64,000 nucleotides of DNA from Lachnospiraceae bacterium G41 (GTDB taxonomy: Bacteria; Bacillota; Clostridia; Lachnospirales; Lachnospiraceae). The notes under the pieces were generated by a model that saw nothing but the letters and a program-made list of their open reading frames with translations, had not been told where the DNA came from and did no database searches. Below are positions 45,783 to 55,404 of the stretch, one piece after another. Both the position numbers and the translations under genes were made by a program. Numbering within the stretch: the stretch's first letter is position 1; the number at the start of each line of letters is the position of its first letter. The stretch covers positions 45,789 through 109,788 of the forward strand of contig FNEU01000008.1 of the NCBI GenBank assembly GCA_900100245.1. Direction: 5' to 3'.

Positions 45783-46322
45783 TTATTCTGAATCATCTGT
45801 ATTCTCTTCCCCATCAGACTCTTCAGAAGTTACTGTGTCAGCGTTCTTGTCTTTTCCATCAAAAGCAACATATTCTTCGTATACACCAAGATCGTTTAAG
45901 AACATTGGAACAACTTCAACATATTCTGCATAAACATACGCAGGCTTGCCGTCGTATTCAATCTTGATCCAATCGGAATCTTCACCGGATATAATCTTAA
46001 AATCATATCCTTTATAAGCCGAACCAAGACGTTCATATTCTGTACCCGGACCCGATCTGATATTTACATTATCTTCAATAAATCTTGCACGATTATGTAC
46101 ATCAAGTTGTATGTTTTTATCCTGACTCTCTTCCTTTTCTTTTACCTGCAGTTGGATTTCCTCCATATCAACCTTTTCTTTAACCGGAAGATAAAAGTTG
46201 GTATCCTCTTTTGCAACGGCAGGTCTGGTAGCAATTTTCACCACACAAAAGATAATTGCTATAGAAAGACAGATAATTACACCATACATTATTGAAGTTC
46301 GTGACTTTTTATCCAATAGCAT
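45783..46322 (-). CDS. membrane-anchored single SH3 domain protein
   Basis: The 179 residues have one membrane helix (about 12-31), a Glu/Lys-rich stalk and one SH3_3 domain (about 80-140: NVNIRSGPGTEYERLG, IKIEYDGKPAYVYAEYVEVVP). The tail is acidic. The SH3 fold type matches those at 14954-16204 and probably faces the cell wall. ACAGGT precedes the ATG weakly. It lies between the zinc-ribbon and FecR genes on one strand. Confidence 0.83.
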   Translation of the reverse strand: MLLDKKSRTSIMYGVIICLSIAIIFCVVKIATRPAVAKEDTNFYLPVKEKVDMEEIQLQVKEKEESQDKNIQLDVHNRARFIEDNVNIRSGPGTEYERLGSAYKGYDFKIISGEDSDWIKIEYDGKPAYVYAEYVEVVPMFLNDLGVYEEYVAFDGKDKNADTVTSEESDGEENTDDSE

Positions 46323-46347
46323 GTAGTTTTACCTGTAAATAAAAATT

Positions 46348-47496
46348 TTATTTGTAAGCTGTAAATTCGATTTCCTCGGTATAAGGAGTTTCCATATCGC
46401 CATATTTGAAGGAAATGGTCATGGTTCCGTAAATATAATTTCCGTCACAAGTACCATTCATTTCAATTGTGTATGTACCTGTATTATCTTCAAATCCAAA
46501 GAATGAATCGGAAAGATATCCGTTCATATCCTTATCGGTTACGGAAATGTCGTATGTACCCCATTCTGAAGGAAGTAAATCTCCGCCTGCATATTTACCC
46601 TTAGCATAATCGCTATAGGTAATAAACGTCTTATTATTAAATCGCTGATATCCGAGATATTCACCCATGTCAACAATTAAATCCCATGCAGCAGGAGTTG
46701 TATCTGAATCTTCATAAATAGAAATTGCAAAATCATCATATGAGTTGTCTGTGTAAAGATCTGCAATATCAATATTTACGCCATTAGCAACAAGATAATC
46801 ATAAAGTTCCTGTGAACCGTAGGTATTAACTACCTGACTTGTTCCGGTATAATCTCCGTAATACTTGGATGCATTTGTGTAATCATTTGTAGTAGTTGTT
46901 CCGCCAACTTTACCCTTTAACAAAACGAAAACAACAACGCCAATAGCAATTAATACTACAAGAAGAATTACAAGAACTATAAAAATAATTGCAGCAATAA
47001 GACAGCCTTTGCCTTTCTTCTTGGGCTTGTCTGCTTTTTCTTTTTTCTTCTTTTCTTTTGCTTCAGCCTTTGGAGCTTCGGGTGCAGCTGCAGGTGCAGG
47101 TGCGGGCTCTGCTGCAACGGGTGCAGGAGCAGGTGCAGGTGCGGGCTCTTCTACAACGGGAGCAGGAGCAGGTGCAGTCTCTTCAGCTTTAACTTCTTCT
47201 ATAACTTCAGCAACAGGAGCAACTGCTTCTTCTTTAACTTCTGCAACAGCCTCTGCTACTTCTTCTTTTTTCTCTTCTACAGTTTCAACAACTTCTTCCT
47301 TGACTTCTGCTACAGCTTCAACTACTTCTTCTTTCTTTTCTTCAACAGTTTCAGCTACAGTTTCTTTAACCTCCGCAACAGTTTCAACAGCTTCTGCTTT
47401 CACCTCTTCAACAGGTTCAACAGCAACCTTTGTTCCACAGTTGGAACAAAACAGTGCGCCGTCAGCAAGTTTGGTTCCGCAAGTACTACAATACAT
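46348..47496 (-). CDS. zinc-ribbon membrane protein with Glu/Val/Ala repeats
   Basis: The 382 residues open with a Cys4 ribbon (C3, C6, C17, C20). Repeats of the form VEAVAEVKEE and VEEKKEE follow (about 30-105), then a Pro/Ala-rich segment, a lysine-rich stop-transfer stretch and one membrane helix (about 165-192). An extracytoplasmic domain of about 190 residues with no family I recognise completes it. The ribbon and repeats should be cytoplasmic. AAGGAG precedes the ATG. It heads the three-gene cluster at 43934-47496. Confidence 0.82.
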   Translation of the reverse strand: MYCSTCGTKLADGALFCSNCGTKVAVEPVEEVKAEAVETVAEVKETVAETVEEKKEEVVEAVAEVKEEVVETVEEKKEEVAEAVAEVKEEAVAPVAEVIEEVKAEETAPAPAPVVEEPAPAPAPAPVAAEPAPAPAAAPEAPKAEAKEKKKKEKADKPKKKGKGCLIAAIIFIVLVILLVVLIAIGVVVFVLLKGKVGGTTTTNDYTNASKYYGDYTGTSQVVNTYGSQELYDYLVANGVNIDIADLYTDNSYDDFAISIYEDSDTTPAAWDLIVDMGEYLGYQRFNNKTFITYSDYAKGKYAGGDLLPSEWGTYDISVTDKDMNGYLSDSFFGFEDNTGTYTIEMNGTCDGNYIYGTMTISFKYGDMETPYTEEIEFTAYK

Positions 47497-47620
47497 ATCA
47501 ATTCTCCTTTACCCATAATATAGTGAAATCGTTTATTTTAAACAATTACGCTTATTTTTTCGTACCATATATTATACCATTTTAAGTACGTTAAATACAA
47601 CTCTAAATAAAACTATTTTA

Positions 47621-47648
47621 TTGACAAATTTTGGTGTCGTATGATAAT
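47621..47648 (+). promoter_or_regulatory. promoter of tRNA-Thr
   Basis: A consensus TTGACA at 47621-47626, a 16-base spacer and GATAAT at 47643-47648, with a TATG extension, lie 18 bases before the tRNA. Confidence 0.75.
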
Positions 47649-47666
47649 ATATAACACGTTGCGAAT

Positions 47667-47739
47667 GCTGCTATGGCTCAGTAGGTAGAGCGTCGCATTG
47701 GTAGTGCGGAGGTCACGGGTCCGATTCCCGTTAGCAGCT
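47667..47739 (+). tRNA. tRNA-Thr (anticodon GGT)
   Basis: The 73-nt cloverleaf has acceptor arms GCTGCTA and TAGCAGC with discriminator T, a D-arm GGCTCAGTAGGTAGAGC, and an anticodon stem CGCA/TGCG with loop TTGGTAG (anticodon GGT, reading ACC). The T-arm is ACGGGTCCGATTCCCGT. The CCA end is not encoded. Confidence 0.96.
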
Positions 47740-47740
47740 C

Positions 47741-47780
47741 GAAAAAAGAAAGTTCGATTTTCATCGAACTTTCTTTTTTC
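47741..47780. terminator. bidirectional terminator after tRNA-Thr
   Basis: GAAAAAAGAAAGTTCGAT pairs with ATCGAACTTTCTTTTTTC around a four-base loop, eighteen perfect pairs. It serves the tRNA on the plus strand and the DUF3048 gene ending at 47794 on the minus strand. Confidence 0.9.
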
Positions 47781-47793
47781 GATTTATTTTATT

Positions 47794-48975
47794 TTACTTT
47801 AACTTCAACTGGTCCCACGAATCAGCAGGTACAAATGCAATATAGGTCTTGCCTGTGTTAAGTTCAATTTCCTGACCTGTTGACTTGTAGTAGTAATGTG
47901 TAATGCCTTCGGGTGTTGCCTTTGACCAAGTAATGGGAACTGCAACGCCTTTGGATAAGTAGTATCCTTCATGTGATGTAGAATCGGTTACGTTGTATGT
48001 AAGATAACCGTTCTGGTCAAGCTGTGTGAAGGAAATGCATTCAAGGATTACATTGGTAAAACTTGTGATTTCATCGTCGAGTGCATCAATGTGAGCTTTT
48101 CCATACTCGTAATACTCGTAAACTTTTTTCTCATCATTGTACTTAAGCTGAGATTTGTTGTGAGGGAAAGGTAACTCCACATCAACAACTTTCTTGCCTT
48201 CTTTATTGTCTTCAATCTTATTATCGCCTTTTGATGCAAACTTCCAGTGCTTGCCTTCATAATACTTGTTGTATTCAACAGAGTATCCGGCCTTTTCAAT
48301 TCTCTCTCCCAAACCCGCAAATGATTTGCCTGTTGTAGGATTTGTATATGATTCATATGTAACATATTCTGTAAATTCAGAAGGCTTGCCGTTTGAATAT
48401 CTTGCAAAACCACCCGAAAGGTTGTTACAGTAGGGCATTCCGATATAGTTGTCAATATAGAAAGGTCCGCCGTCATGAACAAGGATGGCATTCCATTCAC
48501 CGGAAAGCATTACGTTCGTTGTACGTGTACTACGGATACTTCCGAACTGCTCAATCTTTTCATAGTCCTTTACAAGACACATAAGTCTGGTAATTCTTCC
48601 GTTTGCGGTAGAATTCATAAGTTCATATACAACATCAGCCTGGTTAACACCGTAGTGATCAAGAGCTGTAAGTTCATTATCTACCATAACCGCAATGGGT
48701 CTCTGATTTTCAAGCTTTTCATCAATCCATTCGTTTGTAAGTTCACTTCTTACAAAACCTGCTTTGGTTTCCTCGTAAACTTCCTCTTCCTCTTCAGGCT
48801 CATCCTCCTCTACAGGAGTAATGATATCAGAATTAATAGTAACAACTGTTACCGGCTCCTCGTCTTCAGGAAGGCCCTGTAAATCAGGATTCTTTTGACA
48901 AGCAAAAGAAAATGCAAGGATAGAAATCATACCGGTTGCTAAAGCCGCAATGGTTTTAATCTTTTTTAGGTTCAT
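47794..48975 (-). CDS. DUF3048 lipoprotein (YerB family)
   Basis: The 393-residue protein has a signal sequence ending in a lipobox-like SFAC (Cys26). An acidic linker and the DUF3048 domain follow (RPIAVMVDNELTALDHYGVNQADVVYELM, RLMCLVKDYEKIEQFGSIRSTR, ILVHDGGPFYIDNYIG), and the C-terminal YerB domain includes YLSKGVAVPITWSK. The biochemical role is not established. AAAGGA precedes the ATG. It appears monocistronic. Confidence 0.9.
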   Translation of the reverse strand: MNLKKIKTIAALATGMISILAFSFACQKNPDLQGLPEDEEPVTVVTINSDIITPVEEDEPEEEEEVYEETKAGFVRSELTNEWIDEKLENQRPIAVMVDNELTALDHYGVNQADVVYELMNSTANGRITRLMCLVKDYEKIEQFGSIRSTRTTNVMLSGEWNAILVHDGGPFYIDNYIGMPYCNNLSGGFARYSNGKPSEFTEYVTYESYTNPTTGKSFAGLGERIEKAGYSVEYNKYYEGKHWKFASKGDNKIEDNKEGKKVVDVELPFPHNKSQLKYNDEKKVYEYYEYGKAHIDALDDEITSFTNVILECISFTQLDQNGYLTYNVTDSTSHEGYYLSKGVAVPITWSKATPEGITHYYYKSTGQEIELNTGKTYIAFVPADSWDQLKLK

Positions 48976-49065
48976 AAAACTGTCCTTTCAACAAAATCTT
49001 TGTGTTGTACACAATACCTATTAATTATATCACTTATATATACAAAATAAAAGATTTTTCAGCAA

Positions 49066-50256
49066 TTAGTCATTAAACTGTCCGTATCTTTCTTTTTCAT
49101 ACAAAGAGTTAAGTTCAAAGATATCTTCATTCATTAATACTTGTATATCTTCGGCTCTCTCACGGGGAGTCTGGTATTTTTTCAGTTCATAACCTTTTTT
49201 AATATTTCGTTCAATTGCCTTTTTATATATTCTTCTTATCTTCGACAGTTTTTCTTTTTTCTCGTTTCTTTTACGAACAATCTTTTCTCTGATTTCAATC
49301 ATGCCTTCATCTTCGATGGTCTGAGTCTGAACTTCTCTTCCGACGGACAATGATTTGATTATGGAAATAATAGCCTTAACGAATAAGAATAATAAAACTA
49401 ATGCAAGAATAACGAAAACTACTGCCGAGATAATATTAAATATAGGATTAGCAGCCGGACTTTCCTCTTCCATCAAATCCTGAACATAAACTATATCATC
49501 TTCCGTTCCCCCGAAAAGGTAATTAAATACCATCTCAACGAAAGTAAAGAATTTCCAAAAAACAATTCTTAACACACCGGTAAATTTTTCATAAAGGAAA
49601 AGAGCCCAGGTGTCGAGTTTTTCAATCTTGGCAACTACCATTATCACAAAAGAAATAACGATAAAAGGAATTGCCAGTTTGGAATCGTTTTTAAGCATAT
49701 CCTCAACCGGCATTTTTTCATTATTTTTTCTTTCAATTGATAAAAGATGTGCATTGGAAAAGAAAAGCCTGAAATAATACAGAATCACATAAGCCACACC
49801 AACGATAAAGAATACAAACATTGTAAGGCTCAAAGAAAGAACATCAGCAATAAGATATAAAAGTGCAGGTATCACAACAAGTATGATGCTTATATACTCA
49901 AAGCCTTGTCCTTTTGCTTTATAATAGCTTCGCATATTCGTAAGGAATATTATAAAAAATACAAACGCGAGCGCCATTTTATACAATGGTTCAACAGGAA
50001 CGAATATTATCGCTGCTACGGGAATAGCGTGTAATAATGCATATACGACAATATTGTTCATAAAAGAATTCATTTTGCCGAAAACAATTCGAAGCAAAAG
50101 TGAAAAGATAAGCATCAGAAATGTTCCGACCGGCAGGACGAAATTAAAAGGCACTTTATACATCACGTCCCAAACTTCGACAACTGATATATAAAGCAAA
50201 ACAATCATTATGAAATTAGCGGCTTCCGCCAGATTGTAATAGGTTTTACTTTTCAT
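49066..50256 (-). CDS. polytopic membrane protein of a MoxR-DUF58 operon
   Basis: The 396 residues have nine or ten membrane helices. The C-terminal cytoplasmic part (about 320-396) ends TPRERAEDIQVLMNEDIFELNSLYEKERYGQF, which resembles the DUF4129 end of transglutaminase-like TgpA proteins. The transglutaminase core itself is not present. It overlaps the DUF58 gene by 11 bases and is the last gene of the moxR operon. Function unknown; such operons are often linked to cell-envelope or protein-complex maturation. Confidence 0.8.
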   Translation of the reverse strand: MKSKTYYNLAEAANFIMIVLLYISVVEVWDVMYKVPFNFVLPVGTFLMLIFSLLLRIVFGKMNSFMNNIVVYALLHAIPVAAIIFVPVEPLYKMALAFVFFIIFLTNMRSYYKAKGQGFEYISIILVVIPALLYLIADVLSLSLTMFVFFIVGVAYVILYYFRLFFSNAHLLSIERKNNEKMPVEDMLKNDSKLAIPFIVISFVIMVVAKIEKLDTWALFLYEKFTGVLRIVFWKFFTFVEMVFNYLFGGTEDDIVYVQDLMEEESPAANPIFNIISAVVFVILALVLLFLFVKAIISIIKSLSVGREVQTQTIEDEGMIEIREKIVRKRNEKKEKLSKIRRIYKKAIERNIKKGYELKKYQTPRERAEDIQVLMNEDIFELNSLYEKERYGQFND

Positions 50257-51370
50257 AATTAACTACCCATTTAAAGGTATCGTGACCGTTTTCCGAGAAC
50301 GGAGTAATGTCCGCATAATCAAAATCAGGAATAATAAGGCTCACTCTAAGGCCTTCTTTTTTAAGCTCATAAAATTTATCCACAAAATCATTTTTCCTGT
50401 AATTGGAAATAAGAATATAGTCATTATCCGCTTCGCGGTCTATATGCTCATCTATTAAATCCACAAAAGATGAAGTGATATCTTTTACTTGAATTCTGGC
50501 AAGAGCCATATCGATATTTCTTACATGACCGTCATCACAGCCTGCATCCACACCGATTTTTTCATTAGTTTCATAATCTGTTCCGTTGGTATATAAAGCC
50601 GTCGGAATCTGCTCTCCTATAAAATAATCAGCAAGGCAGGAAGCAATCCTAATGGACCACTCTGCAAGCTCTTCTGCGTTTCTTATAAGATTCATATCAA
50701 GATTTAAAAGAATAATAACATTCTTTCTGTTGGTCGAATTGAAGGTGTTTACATGAAGCAAATCGCTTTTAGCAGTCGCTTTCCAGTTGATATGATTCAT
50801 CGGATCGTAAGGCTGATACTCTCTAATTGAACTGAATTCAAAAGGATCTTCATTGATTTTGATTCTTTTAACAACATCACCCGTAAACGTAATAATATCA
50901 TCATTAATGTTCTCTCTTCTGATCCTTGCAGGAAGAACAAGTACCGTTGAATATTCTTCGGAAGTAGCAAAATTGCTCTTATCCATAAAAATATCTTTAC
51001 AGATTATATCTATGGAAGTGATTTTATATTCGCCTCTTTTAGTAGCTTTAAAAACATATTTTCTCGTAATAATCTGATAAGGTCTGCAGGTAAAATAATC
51101 GTTCCTGTAATACTGATCCGTAACAGCGGAGTTCTTTTCCTTGGGGAAAATAAAAGTCCTGGTAATCGAAAATTTCAACTGTAAAACAGGCAATAAAAGA
51201 GCCTTGTCGTTTTTAATCACCTCGATAAGCGCATCTTTATCGCCCTCTCTAACGACAGGTTCTTCAAAATCAATATCAACTTGTAATCCTTTCAACCAGT
51301 TCTTTTTGTAAACTCTCTTTTGAATGAGAAACAAAATCAAACCGATTGCAAGCACCAAAAGCAATCTCAT
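50246..51370 (-). CDS. DUF58 domain protein
   Basis: The 374-residue protein has one N-terminal membrane helix (about 2-17) and a beta domain (about 35-180). The DUF58/VWA-like region carries the signature SIREYQPYDPMNHINWKATAK at about 181-201 and ILLNLDMN. It accompanies MoxR ATPases in many bacteria and is thought to be chaperoned or opened by them. CGGAG precedes the ATG; it begins 13 bases after moxR. Confidence 0.92.
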   Translation of the reverse strand: MRLLLVLAIGLILFLIQKRVYKKNWLKGLQVDIDFEEPVVREGDKDALIEVIKNDKALLLPVLQLKFSITRTFIFPKEKNSAVTDQYYRNDYFTCRPYQIITRKYVFKATKRGEYKITSIDIICKDIFMDKSNFATSEEYSTVLVLPARIRRENINDDIITFTGDVVKRIKINEDPFEFSSIREYQPYDPMNHINWKATAKSDLLHVNTFNSTNRKNVIILLNLDMNLIRNAEELAEWSIRIASCLADYFIGEQIPTALYTNGTDYETNEKIGVDAGCDDGHVRNIDMALARIQVKDITSSFVDLIDEHIDREADNDYILISNYRKNDFVDKFYELKKEGLRVSLIIPDFDYADITPFSENGHDTFKWVVNYEK

Positions 51371-51383
51371 GTTTTACTCCGAA

Positions 51384-52334
51384 TTACGAATTGAATTCCT
51401 CGCTGGGAACTTCCACACGGCTTACAAGCGCGTTAAGATACTGTTCCTTGGATGTTCTGTCTTTTCTGTTGATGAAAAGAATTCTGTGCATAAGTACAGG
51501 TATTATAAGATTCTTAATATCATCAGGAAGCACATAGTCTCTGCCGTCGATTAAAGCAGATGTCTTTGCTGCCTTTAAAAGTGCTAAAGTACCTCTGGGG
51601 CTTACACCCATATATGTACCGGAATCGGCTCTGGTAACTTCGCAAACTCTTGCTATATATTTAATGAGGTCCTGATGGATTTTTACGTCTTTTAGGAGGC
51701 TTCTTATTTCAAGGATATCTTCGGCTTCAACAACATTGTTAAGCGTCTCCAAAGGCTCGTCATTTTCAAATCTGTTGAGCATCTTAACTTCTTCTTCAAG
51801 AGAAAGATTTCCGAGAGTCAGCTCCATCATAAATCTGTCGAGTTCGGCCTCGGGAAGAGGAAATGTTCCGGCAGTCTCAACAGGGTTCTGAGTTGCTATT
51901 ACAAAGAAAGGCGATTCAAGTTTTCTGCTTACACCGTCTACTGTAACCTGTCTCTCCTGCATTGCTTCAAGAAGTGCGGACTGGGTTCTTGGTGTAGCAC
52001 GGTTAATTTCATCCGCAAGCAGAATGTTTGTAATGATGGGGCCCGGAATAAAATTAAATTTCTCGCTTGCTCTGTTATATACGTTTAGACCAATGATATC
52101 GGCAGGAAGCAAATCGGGTGTAAACTGAATACGGCTGAACTTTGCATTGATGGACTGCGACAAAGATTTCGCGAGCATGGTTTTACCTGTGCCGGGAAGA
52201 TCCTCAAGAAGCACATGTCCGTCAGCGATAAGGCAAATCAGCACGTTTTTTACAGTTTCGTCTTTTCCGACTATTACCTTTCCGATGTTATCCCTGATTA
52301 AATTCACTTTTTCTTTTGCTTCTGCAATATTCAT
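51384..52334 (-). CDS. MoxR family AAA+ ATPase
   Basis: The 316 residues give Walker A LPGTGKT at about 44-50, Walker B LLADEINRA, sensor ATQNPVE and the MoxR-specific lid with SPRGTLALLKAAKT. It is a chaperone-like ATPase acting with the DUF58 protein encoded downstream. AAAGGA precedes the ATG. Its upstream region holds a pair of direct repeats (52393-52437) and the terminator of queA. Confidence 0.95.
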   Translation of the reverse strand: MNIAEAKEKVNLIRDNIGKVIVGKDETVKNVLICLIADGHVLLEDLPGTGKTMLAKSLSQSINAKFSRIQFTPDLLPADIIGLNVYNRASEKFNFIPGPIITNILLADEINRATPRTQSALLEAMQERQVTVDGVSRKLESPFFVIATQNPVETAGTFPLPEAELDRFMMELTLGNLSLEEEVKMLNRFENDEPLETLNNVVEAEDILEIRSLLKDVKIHQDLIKYIARVCEVTRADSGTYMGVSPRGTLALLKAAKTSALIDGRDYVLPDDIKNLIIPVLMHRILFINRKDRTSKEQYLNALVSRVEVPSEEFNS

Positions 52335-52392
52335 AGCTCATTTCCTTTCATTTTATGTGGAATTAATAAATATCTTGCGTAAATTGTTTCAT

Positions 52393-52437
52393 TTGCAATA
52401 TTGTTCTCAATGTTTTCTTGCAATATATTGCTCTCAA
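52393..52437. repeat. direct repeat pair, possible operator of the moxR operon
   Basis: TTGCAATATTGTTCTCAA at 52393-52410 and TTGCAATATATTGCTCTCAA at 52418-52437 are near-identical, 25 bases apart start to start. Each contains a small palindrome (CAATATTG, GCAATATATTGC). Position just upstream of moxR suggests a regulator site. Confidence 0.5.
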
Positions 52438-52445
52438 ACAAAAAA

Positions 52446-52478
52446 GTCATACTTGCATCATCTTAATGCAAATATGAC
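52446..52478 (-). terminator. terminator of the pheS-queA transcript
   Basis: GTCATA-TTGCAT pairs with ATGCAA-TATGAC (one internal mismatch) around a seven-base loop, followed on the minus strand by TTTTTTG. Confidence 0.8.
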
Positions 52479-52641
52479 ATATTTTCAAAAAAATTACAAC
52501 AGATAAAGTATACTAAAATACGCTATAAACGACATAATTATGCAATATATAGTGTTTTTTGGGTGAAAATAACCCAAATATATGTTCATATCAAGGCAAT
52601 TTGCCAAAACACCCTAAAAAAAACCGAAAATAATTGGCGTA

Positions 52642-53679
52642 TCACTTGTCGTCTATAAACATAGCATCGCCGAACGAAAAGAATCTGTATCTCTCTTTTA
52701 CGGCTTCTTCATAAGCCTTTAAAACATTCTCTCTGCCCGCAAGTGCTGAAACAAGCATAATAAGCGTTGATTCCGGCAGATGGAAGTTTGTAATAAGGCA
52801 GTCCAAAACTTTAAATTTGTATCCGGGATAAATGAATATACTTGTATCCCTGCTCTCCGCTCTAACCGTACCGTCATCATCAGAAGCCGACTCAATCGTA
52901 CGACAGCTCGTGGTTCCGACACAGATAATTCTTCCGCCGTTCTTCTTGGCTTCATTAATAATTTCAGCCGTTTCCTTTGTAACCTGATACCATTCGGAAT
53001 GCATATGATGGTCGAGAATATTGTCTTCTTTTACGGGCCTGAAAGTTCCGAGACCGACATGTAAAGTAACATAGGCAATTTTAACGCCTTTATCCTCTAT
53101 TTTCTTAAGAAGTTCGTTTGTAAAATGAAGACCTGCAGTAGGTGCAGCCGCAGAACCGTCGTATTTTGCATATACGGTCTGGTATCTGTTCTTATCCTGA
53201 AGTTTATGAGTAATGTACGGAGGGAGCGGCATTTCACCAAGCTTATCAAGTATCTCTTCCCAAATACCGTCAAATTCAAATCTGATGATACGATTGCCTT
53301 CGGGTGTTATATCAATTACGGTACTCTTTAAAATTCCGTCACCATAGGAAAAAGTATATCCTATTTTTGCCTTTTTGCCCGGCTTAACCAGACATTCCCA
53401 ATCGGTATCCGAAAGTCTTTTAAGTAAAAGAAACTCTACACTTGCTCCGGTACCTTCTCTCACACCAAACAGTCTCGCGGGAATAACCTTGGTATTGTTA
53501 AGTACCAGGCAGTCCCCGGGATTAAGATAATCAATAATATCGCTGAAATGATGATGAGAAAATTCTCCGGTATATTTATTCAGTTTAAGAAGTCTTGACG
53601 AAGAACGATCCGCAAGCGGGTCCTGCGCAATCAGTTCTTCGGGAAGATCGTAGTAAAAGTCAGATTTCTTTAATTCCAT
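52642..53679 (-). CDS. queA: S-adenosylmethionine:tRNA ribosyltransferase-isomerase
   Basis: QueA transfers the ribosyl part of SAM to preQ1 in tRNA, making epoxyqueuosine. The 345 residues include [47 protein letters not shown], and the end [20 protein letters not shown]. It follows the M18 peptidase almost without a gap and probably belongs to the T-box-led pheS transcript. The ribosome binding site is weak, consistent with coupling. Confidence 0.96.
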   Translation of the reverse strand: MELKKSDFYYDLPEELIAQDPLADRSSSRLLKLNKYTGEFSHHHFSDIIDYLNPGDCLVLNNTKVIPARLFGVREGTGASVEFLLLKRLSDTDWECLVKPGKKAKIGYTFSYGDGILKSTVIDITPEGNRIIRFEFDGIWEEILDKLGEMPLPPYITHKLQDKNRYQTVYAKYDGSAAAPTAGLHFTNELLKKIEDKGVKIAYVTLHVGLGTFRPVKEDNILDHHMHSEWYQVTKETAEIINEAKKNGGRIICVGTTSCRTIESASDDDGTVRAESRDTSIFIYPGYKFKVLDCLITNFHLPESTLIMLVSALAGRENVLKAYEEAVKERYRFFSFGDAMFIDDK

Positions 53680-53680
53680 A

Positions 53681-55102
53681 TTAAATGTTCTTCAAGAATG
53701 AAATATATCCGCGATAAGTCTCGTAGATATCAGCCTTGCTGGTAGCTTCGTAAGGTGCATGCATATTAAGAACCGCTACACCGCAGTCGATTACATTCAT
53801 ACCGTATTTAGCAAGCATAAATGCGATTGTTCCGCCACCGCCAAGATCTACCTTACCAAGTTCTGCGAGCTGGAAGTCTACATTGTCTTTTGCGAAAATG
53901 CTTCTTAATGCTCCGAGATATTCCGCATTGGCATCGTTAGAGCCTGATTTACCTCTAGAGCCTGTGAATTTGCAAAGCACCATTCCTTTTCCGAGATAAG
54001 CAACATTCTTCTTATCAAAGCTTGATGCATATGAAGGATCGAATGCACTTGATACATCGCTTGAAAGCATATTTGAATTTGCAAGCATTCTCTTTAATTT
54101 AATCTCTGAATAATCATCGCAGAGATTTAAGAGCTCAGCCATTACGTTTTCAAATAACTGAGACTGCATTCCCGTAGCGCCTACAGAACCGATTTCTTCC
54201 TTGTCTGTAAGAATGCAAACTGCGGTTCTTTTAACCTTCTTAACCTTAAGCATTGATTTGTAAGAAGGGAATGCGCATACTCTGTCATCCTGACCGTAAC
54301 CAAGTACCATTGAACGATCAAACCCTGCTTCTCTTGCTTTACCTGCAGGAACTATTTCAAGTTCTGCGGAAAGGAAATCCTCTTCCTCGATATCGTAATA
54401 TTTCTTTAAGATATCAAGTACCGACTTCTTTACGGCTTCTTTTTCTTCTTTGTCTTCTTTTGTGGTCTTAGCTTTAGTATTCTTATCATCTTTTGCTGCG
54501 GGCTTATTGCCGATGATGATATCAAGGGCTTCGCCCTCAATTACCTTGGCTGCTTTCTTTTCAAGCTGTTCCTGTGAAAGATGAATTAAAAGATCCGAGA
54601 TAAAGAATACGGGATCGGAATCTTCTTCGCCAAGATTGATGATTGCTGTTGTGCCGTCTTTTTTGGCAACTACGCCATGAATTGCAAGGGGAATGGTTAC
54701 CCACTGATACTTCTTAATACCGCCGTAATAATGCGTATCAAGATAAGCGATTCCGCTGTCCTCATATAAAGGATTTGCTTTAACATCAAGACGCGGAGAA
54801 TCAATATGTGCACCGAGAATATTTACGCCGTCTTCAAGCTTGTCGCTTCCGACATTCATCATAATGATGGACTTATTCATCTTAACGGAATAAACCTTAT
54901 CGCCGGCTTTTAGCTTCTTTCCTGCCTTGATTGCATTGTTAATATCGATATATCCTTCTTTTTCAATATCGTTAACAATCTTTTCTACGCATTCTCTTTC
55001 GGTCTTACACTCGGATATAAAATTGATATAATCACTCGTAAAAGATTCGAGTTCTTTTAACTGAGTTGCATTGTACTTATTCCATACACATTTATTATCC
55101 AT
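53681..55102 (-). CDS. M18 family aminopeptidase
   Basis: A 473-residue metallo-aminopeptidase with the zinc-ligand blocks [25 protein letters not shown] and [14 protein letters not shown], and the family sequence [15 protein letters not shown] Lys/Glu-rich insertion (about 205-228, [18 protein letters not shown]) interrupts the dodecamer-forming domain region. ACGGAGG precedes the ATG. The start overlaps the small membrane protein gene by 8 bases. Confidence 0.93.
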   Translation of the reverse strand: MDNKCVWNKYNATQLKELESFTSDYINFISECKTERECVEKIVNDIEKEGYIDINNAIKAGKKLKAGDKVYSVKMNKSIIMMNVGSDKLEDGVNILGAHIDSPRLDVKANPLYEDSGIAYLDTHYYGGIKKYQWVTIPLAIHGVVAKKDGTTAIINLGEEDSDPVFFISDLLIHLSQEQLEKKAAKVIEGEALDIIIGNKPAAKDDKNTKAKTTKEDKEEKEAVKKSVLDILKKYYDIEEEDFLSAELEIVPAGKAREAGFDRSMVLGYGQDDRVCAFPSYKSMLKVKKVKRTAVCILTDKEEIGSVGATGMQSQLFENVMAELLNLCDDYSEIKLKRMLANSNMLSSDVSSAFDPSYASSFDKKNVAYLGKGMVLCKFTGSRGKSGSNDANAEYLGALRSIFAKDNVDFQLAELGKVDLGGGGTIAFMLAKYGMNVIDCGVAVLNMHAPYEATSKADIYETYRGYISFLKNI

Positions 55103-55400
55103 GGTTTTCCCTCCGTAATCTCTCTAATTCCCGTTCATCATTCATTCGGTCTATTTCTTTTATTTCTTCTTCCTTTTTTCGCTTCTTTTTATTCTTTGAT
55201 TGGACAATCAGAACTACTATAATTGTCGCAACAATTAGAAGCATCGTTAAAATCGAAAGAACGATAGCACCATCAATGATCAATCCGACGAAAAGAAATA
55301 TTTCCCATCCGAAGAAAAGCATTAGAATCACTTCTTCCGTGCCTAAATTGCCATTGGCCAATACCTGAATAAATAAAATAACGGATAAAACAGTAAACAT
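55095..55400 (-). CDS. small membrane protein, function unknown
   Basis: The 101 residues contain two or three membrane helices (about 2-17, 24-45, 46-68). A strongly basic then acidic cytoplasmic tail follows (KNKKKRKKEEEIKEIDRMNDERELERLRREN) that should form a charged helix. I do not recognise a family. Its start lies 4 bases after the pheT stop and its end overlaps the M18 gene, so it is embedded in the pheST operon, which supports it being a real gene. Confidence 0.7.
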   Translation of the reverse strand: MFTVLSVILFIQVLANGNLGTEEVILMLFFGWEIFLFVGLIIDGAIVLSILTMLLIVATIIVVLIVQSKNKKKRKKEEEIKEIDRMNDERELERLRRENHG

Positions 55401-55404
55401 ATTT

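Larger units (their letters stand above)
52335..52641. other. 307-base intergenic region between queA and moxR
   Basis: There is no gene here. Reading in the minus direction from queA it holds a hairpin GGGTTATTTTCACCC near 52557-52577, a clear terminator (52446-52478) and a pair of related direct repeats (52393-52437), then about 55 AT-rich bases before the moxR ribosome binding site. I could not pick a confident -35/-10 pair for moxR. Confidence 0.7.

Noticed and set aside
47009..47518. Open plus-strand frame of 169 residues rich in Ala/Ser/Thr
   Set aside because: It is the complement of the Glu/Ala/Val repeats of the minus-strand zinc-ribbon protein; low complexity keeps the opposite frame open.
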